This document shows, piece after piece, positions 1 through 6,542 of a stretch of 64,000 bases of DNA. The first letter of the stretch is position 1. Every line of letters starts with the position of its first letter. Below the pieces are notes generated by a model. The model searched no databases and was not told the DNA's origin. It saw only the letters and a list, made by a program, of their open reading frames with translations. Source of the DNA: a virus. The stretch covers positions 21,456 through 85,455 of the IMG/VR virus record IMGVR_UViG_3300013115_000353; one strand, given 5' to 3'. Both the position numbers and the translations under genes were made by a program.

Positions 1-192
1 CGCCATGAACTTAGGGTTATACATTAGCTCAAACTGTGCACGTTCCTGGTTCACTCGCACGGCAGCAGTCGGAATAGACTCGGTGCGCGTCTTGTCGATG
101 CGCCGTGAGAGCGCAGCAAAAAACGGCTCGCGCATGAGCAAACGGGCAGTGTGCTTGTTGAGATCAAAATCGAGGGTTTTGTCATCGGACAT
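1..192 (-). CDS. VWA-like putative metallopeptidase, N-terminal part
   Basis: Only the first 64 codons are in the window; the frame stays open past base 1. The ATG at 192 follows an AAGGAG ribosome site and the promoter at 216-258. The visible residues contain R-L-L-M-R-E-P-F-F-A-A-L followed by F-E-L-M-Y-N-P-K-F. That pattern resembles the N-terminal region of VWA-like (DUF2201-type) proteins, which are commonly encoded beside MoxR AAA+ ATPases. A MoxR-like gene lies upstream at 704-1780, which fits such a pair. The VWA domain itself, with its metal-binding site, would lie outside the window, so the assignment is inferred from a short stretch and from context. Confidence 0.6.
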   Translation of the reverse strand, partial: MSDDKTLDFDLNKHTARLLMREPFFAALSRRIDKTRTESIPTAAVRVNQERAQFELMYNPKFMA

Positions 193-215
193 AAAAGTTT
201 TCTCCTTACTCTATA

Positions 216-258
216 AATATACACGCAAACGGGACAGAAGTCAATAGCCAAATGTCAA
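216..258 (-). promoter_or_regulatory. Sigma-70-type promoter for the VWA-like gene
   Basis: On the minus strand the -35 box is TTGACT (239-244), followed by a 17-bp spacer and the -10 box TATATT (216-221). One extra TTGACA repeat (253-258) lies 14 bp upstream of the -35. The stop TGA of the preceding gene (241-243) lies inside the -35 hexamer. Confidence 0.8.
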
Positions 259-483
259 GAACTCGTCAAGAGTGATCCAGTCGATTCCGATCTTCATTTC
301 ATCCACCCATTCATTCTTTCGTGTGTCCTTTGCCCACACCTTATATTCCATTCGTTTTTCGATTGTTCCGTATCGTGGTTTGCGTGTGGGGCGCACTTCT
401 AAAACGATACCCGTCTCTGCGTTGCCTATAATGGGGGTGCGAAATAAAAGATCGCCCGTTCCTATGCCTTTGCGCTCCGTCAA
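241..483 (-). CDS. Small SH3/KOW-like protein (80 aa)
   Basis: Divergent member of the small-protein family that fills the left of the window. It has the G-T-G-D-L-L-F-R opening, a central G-I-V-L-E-V strand and a Y-K-V-W-A strand. The start appears to be TTG at 483, whose TTGA overlaps the TGA stop of the gene at 480-707. The GGAAG ribosome site lies within the end of that upstream gene. The usual C-terminal L-E-V-I motif is absent, probably because no gene starts directly after it: its TGA falls in the -35 box of a promoter. Function unknown; a five-strand SH3-type barrel is inferred from the motif layout. Confidence 0.7.
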   Translation of the reverse strand: MTERKGIGTGDLLFRTPIIGNAETGIVLEVRPTRKPRYGTIEKRMEYKVWAKDTRKNEWVDEMKIGIDWITLDEFLTFGY

Positions 484-707
484 CTTATAACTTCCAAGTC
501 TCGCGTATCGTATGCCAGCGTTCCAGCCTTCACGGCACGTGCAGGTTTAATAAACCGCAACAACACAAACCGTTCACGCTCATTAGGGATGGAACCATCC
601 CACTCTTCTGCGCCATCACGCCACCCGACAACAAGTGCCAGGTTAGGCGTATGCATCCGGGTAACCGTCACAAGGTTACCCGGCTTTGCGGATACGCTAC
701 TCATCAT
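480..707 (-). CDS. Small SH3/KOW-like protein (75 aa)
   Basis: Family features are A-K-P-G-N-L-V near the N terminus, L-A-L-V-V-G in the middle and a terminal D-L-E-V-I-S. The ATG at 707 overlaps the TGA of the MoxR gene (ATGATGA, stop at 704-706). A second in-frame ATG follows directly at 704, so the true start could be one codon later. The last codons carry the weak ribosome site for the next gene. It sits between the MoxR and VWA-like genes and is probably cotranscribed from the promoter at 1824-1878. Confidence 0.75.
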   Translation of the reverse strand: MMSSVSAKPGNLVTVTRMHTPNLALVVGWRDGAEEWDGSIPNERERFVLLRFIKPARAVKAGTLAYDTRDLEVIS

Positions 708-1780
708 CCACCCAAGATTTCCACAAGGTGCTCGCTCACCTTGGTGCCCGATGCCGTCTCAGCCTGGTGCAGTCGCACCACATTGTCAATGACATCAGCG
801 TCACCCAGCACCGTCCACAACTTCATTGCAACCTCTGACGGAAGCTGCACAAAGTAGTTAGCGAGGTTAGTGATACGCTCGTCTGACAACTCAGCCTTGA
901 ATACCTCTGATGCCTCAAACTTCTCGATCATCGCGCTGTGATCGTTGATGCCCCACTGCTCCGTCTTTTCAAGGGCACCATCATCAAGGATATCCTCAAT
1001 AGTCACCTGCCATTCGTACTTGTCAACGAAGTCACGCAATGCAACCGCAGCTTCAAAGCCCAGGAACGCACAAGCGAGGTTGTACAGCAGATCGGAATCG
1101 CCTTCCTTCTCGAAAACGCCCGTATCGGCTACGGTATCGTTAAACCGCTTCCACGAGCGACGAGACGGGTACACCTTGTTAGGCTCAAACTCGCCCTGAT
1201 GCTCCAGGTGGGCATGGTTGTGGTTAACAAAATCCCACACAACCACATTGACGTTACTCTTTGCCCACTTCAGCCAGTCTTCCACAGTCGGCTCGACATC
1301 GAACACCGCCCAGCGATCAAGCTCGGCAGGATCCATCTCACCCACTTGGTACTGCGCACCGTGTTCGCCACCGTTGACGGCAGCGATGATCAGCGTCTCA
1401 GGGTGCAGACGCCAGCCGTTGATCTTGCGGCTATCCGTCAACTCGAAGAGGCCCTGACGGACTTCCATCGTCGCGCGGTCCACCTCGTCAAGGAACAGCA
1501 CCACCGGCTGCTCACAGGCAGTCACGAGCCAGTCTGGAGCGTTCCACGTTGTCGCCTTGCGCCCATTGATCGAAGTCTCAGCGGTATCGGGCAGACCCAG
1601 AAGGTCACCCTCTGTCATCTGTGACGCTCGACGCTCGACAACGGGTAGCGTCATCTTGTCAGCGATCATGTAGACCACCTCAGATTTACCAAGTCCGTGC
1701 TTGCCGCGAATGAGTACGGGCAGCTTCGCTTTCAGAATGAAAGGAACGGAACCGAGAAAAGTGTTAAAGTCTACTGCCAT
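704..1780 (-). CDS. MoxR-family AAA+ ATPase
   Basis: A 358-residue AAA+ ATPase. Walker A is G-K-H-G-L-G-K-S at residues 26-33 and Walker B is V-V-L-F-L-D-E-V-D at 93-101. A sensor-1-like A-A-V-N-G-G and a downstream E-L-D-R-W segment match the MoxR layout. MoxR proteins act as chaperones, usually working with a VWA-domain partner on metal insertion or complex assembly. The partner candidate is the partial gene at 1-192. The start ATG at 1780 is preceded by a GGAGA site and the promoter at 1824-1878. Two SH3-like genes lie between it and the VWA-like gene, and all overlap or abut, suggesting one transcription unit. The target of the ATPase in infection is unknown. Confidence 0.88.
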   Translation of the reverse strand: MAVDFNTFLGSVPFILKAKLPVLIRGKHGLGKSEVVYMIADKMTLPVVERRASQMTEGDLLGLPDTAETSINGRKATTWNAPDWLVTACEQPVVLFLDEVDRATMEVRQGLFELTDSRKINGWRLHPETLIIAAVNGGEHGAQYQVGEMDPAELDRWAVFDVEPTVEDWLKWAKSNVNVVVWDFVNHNHAHLEHQGEFEPNKVYPSRRSWKRFNDTVADTGVFEKEGDSDLLYNLACAFLGFEAAVALRDFVDKYEWQVTIEDILDDGALEKTEQWGINDHSAMIEKFEASEVFKAELSDERITNLANYFVQLPSEVAMKLWTVLGDADVIDNVVRLHQAETASGTKVSEHLVEILGG

Positions 1781-1823
1781 GTGATTGTCTCCGGGGAGGA
1801 TGAAAAGTTTTGCTTACTCTATA

Positions 1824-1878
1824 AATATATACCCGATGGGCCTAAAAGTCAAGGTGTTTCTTGTCAAGTAAATGTCAA
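1824..1878 (-). promoter_or_regulatory. Early promoter with two upstream TTGACA repeats
   Basis: Minus strand: TTGACATTTACTTGACA (1862-1878), then -35 TTGACT (1847-1852), 17-bp spacer, -10 TATATT (1824-1829). The upstream repeats are 11 bp apart and the nearer one is 15 bp from the -35 box. It drives the MoxR gene. Confidence 0.85.
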
Positions 1879-2096
1879 TCGTTGCAAGGGGGGTGAGACC
1901 AGTTCTCACATTGCCAATCGCTGATCTGTCCGTCGCGACACAGATTGTCTGTCCAGTTGTTCCAGCACTCCCGACGAGCGGGATAGTCAGGCTCTCCGTC
2001 CTGCTCATAATCCTGCTGGATATAGGGCAGAAGATCAAGGGTGAAAATCTCGCACGCTTGTGCGAAAGTCATGACGGTGTCGAGGTTTGATGGCAT
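1875..2096 (-). CDS. Hypothetical acidic protein (73 aa)
   Basis: ATG at 2096 follows AAAGGAG and the promoter at 2126-2179, so this is a single-gene unit. The product is acidic and unusually rich in Trp and Cys in its C-terminal half (C-W-N-N-W-T-D-N-L-C and D-W-Q-C-E-N-W). It has no membrane segment. The stop TGA (1875-1877) falls inside the distal TTGACA repeat of the next promoter. I do not recognise the family. Confidence 0.7.
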   Translation of the reverse strand: MPSNLDTVMTFAQACEIFTLDLLPYIQQDYEQDGEPDYPARRECWNNWTDNLCRDGQISDWQCENWSHPPCND

Positions 2097-2125
2097 CGGG
2101 GTAACTCCTTTCTTGATGATGTCTT

Positions 2126-2179
2126 ATTATCTCATATGCGAGAAGAAAGATCAAGGGTTTTTTGTCAAGTAAATGTCAA
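2126..2179 (-). promoter_or_regulatory. Early promoter with two upstream TTGACA repeats
   Basis: Minus strand: TTGACATTTACTTGACA (2163-2179), -35 TTGATC (2149-2154), 17-bp spacer, -10 GATAAT (2126-2131). The repeats are 11 bp apart and the nearer one lies 14 bp from the -35. It drives the gene starting at 2096. Confidence 0.8.
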
Positions 2180-2970
2180 CCCTTCTTGTCGTCAAAATGC
2201 CTGTCGGTAACCCTGGAAGAACCTGCGTAATAATCGGCAGGGATTTTATCCCACCCGTTCGCTGGCGCTCTTGTCACGAGCGTGCGAGCGTCGTAACCGT
2301 CTGGATCTCCATCGGTCGCCCAAGAGCCCATCTGTCGCCCACCAGAAATCTTAACACCTGTCTTGTCGTCTTCTTCGTAAAGGTGTGGCAGCGGAAAACT
2401 GGTTGTGCCTCGACTGCCCACCTTACACACTTGATCCAACCGGCGCACCATAAGCGGCTGCGGGTTTCGCACTTGATCAGTGATGTTGTCCCAGTTAATA
2501 GAAACAACCATATAGGGATAGTTACGTGCTTCATATACCTGATCGCCGTTACCATCGGGATAATAGCCATAGCTATTATAGCTAATGGTAGCGCCAACGC
2601 CAATACCTTCACGCTTCAGGGCAGCAACCACCTTCTTACGCACGATGCCATTTTGTTTTGCTGCTTCCTTTCGATCCTTCTTAAGTTGCTTGCACGTGCG
2701 GCGAGTGTGCCCGATGCCTTCATCACCCCACGAGCCATGCACAAACTTACAATAGGAGCAACGCCGAACGATACCCGCTCTGCGGTTCACCTTTGCGCCA
2801 GTGCGGGGATCGGTGCCGGTACGCTTGGCAAGTAGCTCACCCCAGTGATCGATAGAGGCTTGCTGCTTATCCTCAACTGCCATATCATAACGCTGTTGCA
2901 ACCTCTCAGTAATCTGAGGGCAGGTGCGCTTGTTGTGTCCATATTTCCAGCACGATGAGCATCGATTCAT
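2176..2970 (-). CDS. Zinc-knuckle protein (264 aa)
   Basis: The N terminus holds a CCHC zinc knuckle, C-S-S-C-W-K-Y-G-H-N-K-R-T-C (residues 4-17, spacing C-x2-C-x4-H-x4-C). A second knuckle-like element near residues 71-93 has C-S-Y-C and later G-H-T-R-R-T-C with a longer insert. CCHC knuckles usually bind single-stranded nucleic acid, so an RNA or ssDNA binding role is inferred. The C-terminal half (about 120-264) has no recognisable domain. The ATG at 2970 has an AAAGGA site and its own promoter at 3002-3055. It is alone in its unit. Confidence 0.75.
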   Translation of the reverse strand: MNRCSSCWKYGHNKRTCPQITERLQQRYDMAVEDKQQASIDHWGELLAKRTGTDPRTGAKVNRRAGIVRRCSYCKFVHGSWGDEGIGHTRRTCKQLKKDRKEAAKQNGIVRKKVVAALKREGIGVGATISYNSYGYYPDGNGDQVYEARNYPYMVVSINWDNITDQVRNPQPLMVRRLDQVCKVGSRGTTSFPLPHLYEEDDKTGVKISGGRQMGSWATDGDPDGYDARTLVTRAPANGWDKIPADYYAGSSRVTDRHFDDKKG

Positions 2971-3001
2971 GTTTTCTATCCTTTCTCAAAGGTTATGCTC
3001 T

Positions 3002-3055
3002 ATTCTCTCATAGATCAGAGGAGAAGTCAAGCGGTAAATGTCAAGTGAATGTCAA
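3002..3055 (-). promoter_or_regulatory. Early promoter with two upstream TTGACA repeats
   Basis: Minus strand: TTGACATTCACTTGACA (3039-3055), -35 TTGACT (3025-3030), 17-bp spacer, -10 GAGAAT (3002-3007). The TGA of the preceding gene (3052-3054) is inside the distal repeat. Drives the zinc-knuckle gene. Confidence 0.8.
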
Positions 3056-3861
3056 GCCTTCTTTGGGGCTTTGAAAGTTTTAATGTGTCGCTCCTCGATC
3101 TCGACTGGCGCAACAGCACCAACGGGGAGAACTTTGTAACGCTTCGCGCCGTTAGCTGCGGAAATGATGGGAAGATTAGACGCGATGACGATACCGCCCT
3201 TAGCGAGTGCTCGCTTTGCTGCCCAGCTTGCGCTTGCACGGTGAGATACCATCGAACCAGTCGAATACTTAGGCTCTGCATACCAAGCCGCCAGAACCTT
3301 CTGGGCGAACTTGTTAGTGTGTAGCTTCATAAAAAACCGCTTTGGAGGCACATAATCGCCATTATCTTGAACTTTGCGCACGAAATCGCGATAGTACGAG
3401 GTATGAGCGTAATAGTTAGCGAGCACAACAGCATCAGTCCGATACATATCTCGATAGACAGTTGGCCACTTCTCGCGTGCCGCAAGTGCCTCGTTAGTGT
3501 ACTCGCCGGCAATATCTTTCAACTTGCTCGTTTGCTTGTCAGTAAGCGTGTAACCGGACATAGCCTGTTCACGCAGCGAGCCAATAAAGCCCATATTCCA
3601 GCTTGAAGCATCGGATTCGGGCATACGAGCGATCAAAGCGTCGATTTCCTGCACGATTTCAGGCTTTTCTGTCTTTTCAAGGATCTGCCGCGTCTCGATC
3701 ATCTCTTCGAGCTTGTCAACCCAAACACGTCGGCCCTGCGTAAGCATGCGCTTGCGCTCATAAAACGCCAGAAGCGATTTAGCGAAGTTCAGCTTTGAAG
3801 CAGGCAGATACGGACTATCCACGATAGTTTGAAGTCTGTCACCAAGGGTGATGCGGGGCAT
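3052..3861 (-). CDS. Hypothetical protein (269 aa)
   Basis: A soluble, basic protein with an alpha-helical N-terminal half and a Lys/Ala-rich C terminus ending in K-A-P-K-K-A. The start ATG at 3861 follows AAGGAG and the promoter at 3882-3936; it forms a single-gene unit. Conserved-looking stretches are L-T-D-K-Q-T-S-K-L (near 125) and P-P-K-R-F-F-M-K-L-H-T-N (near 177). No enzyme motif is evident. It may be a nucleic-acid-binding early protein given its charge, but that is a guess. Confidence 0.7.
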   Translation of the reverse strand: MPRITLGDRLQTIVDSPYLPASKLNFAKSLLAFYERKRMLTQGRRVWVDKLEEMIETRQILEKTEKPEIVQEIDALIARMPESDASSWNMGFIGSLREQAMSGYTLTDKQTSKLKDIAGEYTNEALAAREKWPTVYRDMYRTDAVVLANYYAHTSYYRDFVRKVQDNGDYVPPKRFFMKLHTNKFAQKVLAAWYAEPKYSTGSMVSHRASASWAAKRALAKGGIVIASNLPIISAANGAKRYKVLPVGAVAPVEIEERHIKTFKAPKKA

Positions 3862-3881
3862 GTTTTTCTCCTTACTCTCTA

Positions 3882-3936
3882 AATATACACCCGAACAGGG
3901 CAGAAGTCAAGTTCTTTCTTGTCAAGTAAATGTCAA
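3882..3936 (-). promoter_or_regulatory. Early promoter with two upstream TTGACA repeats
   Basis: Minus strand: TTGACATTTACTTGACA (3920-3936), -35 TTGACT (3905-3910), 17-bp spacer, -10 TATATT (3882-3887). The TGA of the preceding gene (3933-3935) lies inside the distal repeat. Confidence 0.85.
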
Positions 3937-4139
3937 GACTCTTCTGACTCGTAAACCGGCTCGAATCTGTCTGCTCGATCATAAACCTGAGACAGTTTAA
4001 CATCTCCGACAGGCTTAACAAACTTTACTTTGTACGCTCCCCAGTCAGCATCCCACATTATGTGTTCCATAACGAGCCCGATGCCACCGGTGCGTTTGTG
4101 TCGCACGAGCGATCCAACTGTAATACGTCTACGATTCAT
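3933..4139 (-). CDS. Small SH3/KOW-like protein (68 aa)
   Basis: Last gene of the unit that starts at the promoter at 5321-5375. I place the start at the ATG at 4139, which overlaps the upstream stop as ATGA and has a GGAGG site seven bases upstream; a longer frame to 4169 lacks a ribosome site. Family marks: I-T-V-G-S-L-V-R-H-K-R-T-G-G-I-G-L-V and Y-K-V-K-F. The C terminus ends in acidic E-S-E-E-S instead of the L-E-V-I-N-E-S-R motif. That fits its terminal position, since no gene start follows it. Confidence 0.75.
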   Translation of the reverse strand: MNRRRITVGSLVRHKRTGGIGLVMEHIMWDADWGAYKVKFVKPVGDVKLSQVYDRADRFEPVYESEES

Positions 4140-4315
4140 TTTATAACCTCCAAGTTTTCCCCTAAACACGAGAAACTATGACCGTCGAGCGCATGACACT
4201 CGTAGATAAGGCGCGTTTCACCAGCGGAATCCTCCGCTGAATGACGGATCCGCACAATCAAAGCCATAATCATATCGGGGTGTGTTTTAACATAAACCAA
4301 ATCACCTACCTGCAT
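4136..4315 (-). CDS. Small SH3/KOW-like protein (59 aa)
   Basis: Read directly from the sequence: it begins M-Q-V-G-D-L-V-Y-V-K and ends E-N-L-E-V-I-K. ATG at 4315 lies 14 bases inside the upstream gene. Its final codons include GGAGGT, the ribosome site for the next gene. Middle strands (M-A-L-I-V-R-I and L-I-Y-E-C-H) follow the family layout. Role unknown. Confidence 0.75.
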   Translation of the reverse strand: MQVGDLVYVKTHPDMIMALIVRIRHSAEDSAGETRLIYECHALDGHSFSCLGENLEVIK

Positions 4316-4484
4316 GCGTCACCACATAAGCTGATGCCTGCACCCATTCATTGCCTTCGTCCGCCAGCTTTATCCAGCCGGGTGCCGTGCGGACTACCAA
4401 ATATACCCTTCCTACACGCAGAGGCGGGGGCTTAGTATGTTCTACCAGATCGCCTATCTGTATTCTCGGATTACGCAGTCCCAC
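4302..4484 (-). CDS. Small SH3/KOW-like protein (60 aa)
   Basis: GTG start at 4484, 14 bases inside the upstream gene. Family core I-Q-I-G-D-L-V-E-H-T, then a G-R-V-Y-L-V-V strand. The C terminus A-Y-V-V-T-H-A-G-R replaces the usual L-E-V-I-S-E-S-R, so the ribosome site for the downstream gene is weaker here. One of six consecutive genes joined by identical 14-base overlaps. Confidence 0.75.
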   Translation of the reverse strand: MGLRNPRIQIGDLVEHTKPPPLRVGRVYLVVRTAPGWIKLADEGNEWVQASAYVVTHAGR

Positions 4485-4653
4485 TGATCACCTCCAAATC
4501 TCGTGATAGTAAGCGGACTGTACGTCCGTTTGTAAACTGTATTTCAAAGACCAAGGTGTTGCCGTGCGTGAAGTGACGCACAATCAAGCCAACCGAGCCT
4601 TTTGGTAGCCCGATAGATGCGCGTTTGATCTTTACTAAGTTACCGACTTGCAC
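4471..4653 (-). CDS. Small SH3/KOW-like protein (60 aa)
   Basis: GTG start at 4653 in a 14-base overlap. The product opens M-Q-V-G-N-L-V-K-I-K, has G-S-V-G-L-I-V-R-H-F and F-E-I-Q-F strands, and ends R-D-L-E-V-I-S-G-T-A. The D-L-E-V-I codons supply the GGAGGT ribosome site of the next gene. Confidence 0.8.
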   Translation of the reverse strand: MQVGNLVKIKRASIGLPKGSVGLIVRHFTHGNTLVFEIQFTNGRTVRLLSRDLEVISGTA

Positions 4654-4807
4654 TTATAACCTCACACTTCCACGCTGTAAAGCCTGTTCTCACACGCCCT
4701 GTCTTTAAAAACCTTAAATCTACATATAGAAAGTTCCCGATCTGTACCCTATCGAGCACAATCGCAAGGTTACCCTTTTGGGTTTTTACCAAGTCACCGA
4801 CTTTCAT
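4640..4807 (-). CDS. Small SH3/KOW-like protein (55 aa), tandem duplicate
   Basis: Begins M-K-V-G-D-L-V-K-T-Q-K-G-N-L-A-I-V and ends C-E-V-I-S-A-S-R. It is clearly a duplicate of the gene at 4957-5124, with the same length and the same K-G-N-L-A-I-V, F-L-K-T-G and R-T-G-F segments, separated from it by one unrelated family member. ATG at 4807 in a 14-base overlap. The pair shows that the array grows by duplication. Confidence 0.8.
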   Translation of the reverse strand: MKVGDLVKTQKGNLAIVLDRVQIGNFLYVDLRFLKTGRVRTGFTAWKCEVISASR

Positions 4808-4970
4808 TTATAACCTCCAGGTCACGCTTAGGGTTACTGGTACGCAAGTTGTTTTCTTTATTCCACTGAACAACTTGCGTCTCATCGGTCCCTGGTATTT
4901 GTTTAATCACAATACCGACCCAATGAGCCCAATCCTCGTGTTTATATTTTACCAGATCACCGACTTTCAC
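4794..4970 (-). CDS. Small SH3/KOW-like protein (58 aa)
   Basis: GTG start at 4970. Opens with K-V-G-D-L-V-K-Y-K-H, contains W-V-G-I-V-I-K-Q and T-Q-V-V-Q-W strands, and ends R-D-L-E-V-I-N-E-S-R. Both ends sit in 14-base overlaps with its neighbours. It lies between the two duplicated 55-residue genes. Confidence 0.8.
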   Translation of the reverse strand: MKVGDLVKYKHEDWAHWVGIVIKQIPGTDETQVVQWNKENNLRTSNPKRDLEVINESR

Positions 4971-5124
4971 TGATCACCTCGCATTGAGCGCCCCAAAAGC
5001 CTGTTCTGAGGTATCCGGTTTTTAAGAACATTATATTCACATATAGCTGACCGGCAATCATATACCTCTCTACAACAATCGCAAGGTTACCCTTGTGAGT
5101 TTTTACCATATCACCGACTTTCAT
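4957..5124 (-). CDS. Small SH3/KOW-like protein (55 aa), tandem duplicate
   Basis: Begins M-K-V-G-D-M-V-K-T-H-K-G-N-L-A-I-V and ends C-E-V-I-S-E-S-R. Near-identical in plan to the gene at 4640-4807. ATG at 5124 lies in a 14-base overlap with the upstream gene, whose GAGGTTATAA end supplies the ribosome site. Confidence 0.8.
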   Translation of the reverse strand: MKVGDMVKTHKGNLAIVVERYMIAGQLYVNIMFLKTGYLRTGFWGAQCEVISESR

Positions 5125-5314
5125 TTATAACCTCGATCTCGTTAAGGGGCAACCACCCGAACCATTCGCCCGAACGCAGAAAGATACACCTGACACCCGC
5201 AAAGCAGATCGGCTCGTCTTCTCGCACCAGCTTGAACACCGGTCCATGCTCGCGCAAACGGTTACGTGTGCGGGAAGATGCGCGGGGTGCGGCCTTGATA
5301 GTAATCAACTTCAT
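5111..5314 (-). CDS. Small basic family protein (67 aa), possibly leaderless
   Basis: First gene of its unit. The ATG at 5314 lies only seven bases after the -10 box (5321-5326), so the mRNA would start at or next to the ATG and carry no ribosome site. A longer frame beginning with GTG at 5329 would start inside the -10 box and is rejected. The product is basic at the N terminus (R-A-S-S-R-T-R-N-R-L-R) and joins the family through its end, L-N-E-I-E-V-I-N-E-S-R, which carries the start signal of the next gene. Confidence 0.75.
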   Translation of the reverse strand: MKLITIKAAPRASSRTRNRLREHGPVFKLVREDEPICFAGVRCIFLRSGEWFGWLPLNEIEVINESR

Positions 5315-5320
5315 ACCAAT

Positions 5321-5375
5321 AATATACACCCGATAGCCCTAAAAGTCAAGTGCTGTCCTGTCAAGTAAATGTCAA
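5321..5375 (-). promoter_or_regulatory. Early promoter with two upstream TTGACA repeats
   Basis: Minus strand: TTGACATTTACTTGACA (5359-5375), -35 TTGACT (5344-5349), 17-bp spacer, -10 TATATT (5321-5326). The TGA of the preceding gene (5372-5374) is in the distal repeat. Spacing to the ATG at 5314 predicts a leaderless transcript. Confidence 0.87.
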
Positions 5376-5578
5376 GACTCGTTTAATAACATCAGAGCCC
5401 TCGTATCTTCTCCGTCGTACACTTTTCCTTCGTCAAGCCAGTACACATCCACACTATGACCCCCGTGAGCGGTTGGGGTTTCGGGATAGGTGCGAGTAAT
5501 GACGCCCATAGGAATCTTATCCTCGCATTCTCGCAACCATTCAGGACTAATCCGAACCAGATCACCAACTTTAAACAT
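5372..5578 (-). CDS. Small SH3/KOW-like protein (68 aa)
   Basis: ATG at 5578 chosen because the product then begins M-F-K-V-G-D-L-V-R-I; a frame extending to 5707 would run through most of the upstream gene. The upstream TAA overlaps the ATG by one base. It has M-G-V-I-T-R-T and V-D-V-Y-W strands and ends L-M-L-L-N-E-S. Terminal gene of its unit. Confidence 0.78.
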   Translation of the reverse strand: MFKVGDLVRISPEWLRECEDKIPMGVITRTYPETPTAHGGHSVDVYWLDEGKVYDGEDTRALMLLNES

Positions 5579-5820
5579 TATCCTACTTTCTCCCACCTGA
5601 ACTCGTGTATTATTAAATATAACTGTCCGCGCCTCAAAACGCAAAGATCGCCTGTATTCAATGGAATAGATGCGGGTAGTGGCGCGCCGGCATCGTCTCC
5701 TAAACAATGCTGCATTACGTCATACCGGCTAAGATCACGCACCATGCCCTCACGAGCAACGATCACGATGCCGATGTCACCGCTCGGCAAATGTTTTAAT
5801 ATATCGCCAGCTTTAAACAT
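5578..5820 (-). CDS. Small SH3/KOW-like protein (80 aa)
   Basis: Opens M-F-K-A-G-D-I-L-K-H-L-P-S-G-D-I-G-I-V-I-V, giving a clear family match over the first two strands. It has an insert of about 20 residues before the last strands and ends R-W-E-K-V-G. ATG at 5820 overlaps the upstream gene by 8 bases. Confidence 0.75.
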   Translation of the reverse strand: MFKAGDILKHLPSGDIGIVIVAREGMVRDLSRYDVMQHCLGDDAGAPLPASIPLNTGDLCVLRRGQLYLIIHEFRWEKVG

Positions 5821-6037
5821 CTTCGCTCCGTGCGCTCGATAGAATCCTTACAAAAGATGCTAAATGCCAGTCATGATCGATATATGGCGCTTTGATCTTT
5901 ACATATTTAATGTTTTTATGGAAAGAACCACGAAAACGCACATCTGTGATCAAGCCTATATATCCCGTTGGTAGCCCACCAGCATTATAAACCTCCACAA
6001 GATCGCCTACGTCTGCGTGATCGCCGTGATTGTTCAT
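5813..6037 (-). CDS. Small SH3/KOW-like protein (74 aa)
   Basis: Family core H-A-D-V-G-D-L-V-E-V-Y follows an eight-residue His/Asp-rich leader. Then come G-Y-I-G-L-I-T-D-V and V-K-I-K strands and an S-F-V-R-I-L ending. ATG at 6037 overlaps the upstream stop by 4 bases (ATGA). Confidence 0.75.
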   Translation of the reverse strand: MNNHGDHADVGDLVEVYNAGGLPTGYIGLITDVRFRGSFHKNIKYVKIKAPYIDHDWHLASFVRILSSARSEDV

Positions 6038-6327
6038 CCTTCCACCTTTGTTTTGATCACTTCAGATTCATAGTTAAAGTGGTCCCAGGTGCGCTCGGAC
6101 CACAGTCTGTATACCTGTGTAAGCCGCTCGCTATCCATTTCGTCTAACTGTTCCTTTCTCCACGGTGGGTATTCCTTTTCGTCTCTGTCGTCATCAAAAT
6201 ACTCTTCGTAGATGCCAAGATAGTCGAGAACATCACCAACAGCCACGAGCAATGCACCCTTCAGTGTGAGATGGGTCGAAACAGATAGCTCGCCATCGTA
6301 TCTAACCACAAACGTCCAGATGTTCAT
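6034..6327 (-). CDS. Hypothetical acidic protein (97 aa)
   Basis: Not an SH3-like member. It starts with two beta-strand-like stretches (W-T-F-V-V-R-Y-D-G-E-L-S-V-S) and continues as an acidic helical segment rich in Asp and Glu (E-E-Y-F-D-D-D-R-D-E-K-E-Y). Start and stop both overlap neighbours by 4 bases, so it is translated as part of the array. Function unknown. Confidence 0.72.
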   Translation of the reverse strand: MNIWTFVVRYDGELSVSTHLTLKGALLVAVGDVLDYLGIYEEYFDDDRDEKEYPPWRKEQLDEMDSERLTQVYRLWSERTWDHFNYESEVIKTKVEG

Positions 6328-6536
6328 GAAACCACCTCAAACTTGCTCGCCATGAAGTGCGATTCGCGGGCGGCGGATCCTGCATAGACGGGATGGGGTT
6401 TAAACCACTTCACTGCCAGGTGCAGCGCGCCCGTGTCGCGGTTTTTTGCGCACCTCAACACATACCCACAATGCCCCACAAACTCAGGATACTGATCATG
6501 AGAGCTATCAACAAATCTGACTATTTTTCCTATCAT
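6324..6536 (-). CDS. Small SH3/KOW-like protein (70 aa), possibly leaderless
   Basis: Opens M-I-G-K-I-V-R-F-V-D-S, contains C-G-Y-V-L-R and L-A-V-K-W-F strands, and ends S-K-F-E-V-V-S. The ATG at 6536 lies seven bases after the -10 box at 6543-6548, as for the gene at 5111-5314. A GTG further upstream at 6551 overlaps the -10 box and is unlikely. Confidence 0.75.
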   Translation of the reverse strand: MIGKIVRFVDSSHDQYPEFVGHCGYVLRCAKNRDTGALHLAVKWFKPHPVYAGSAARESHFMASKFEVVS

Positions 6537-6542
6537 GACTAT

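Noticed and set aside
938-1624. 228-codon plus-strand frame inside the MoxR gene
   Set aside because: Fully antisense to a well-supported ATPase; no ribosome site and no recognisable motif.
2173-2835. 220-codon plus-strand frame inside the zinc-knuckle gene
   Set aside because: Antisense to the CCHC protein; product looks like codon complement, and no plus-strand promoter precedes it.
5314-5329. Upstream GTG start for the gene at 5111
   Set aside because: It would lie inside the -10 box of the promoter and so would not be in the transcript.
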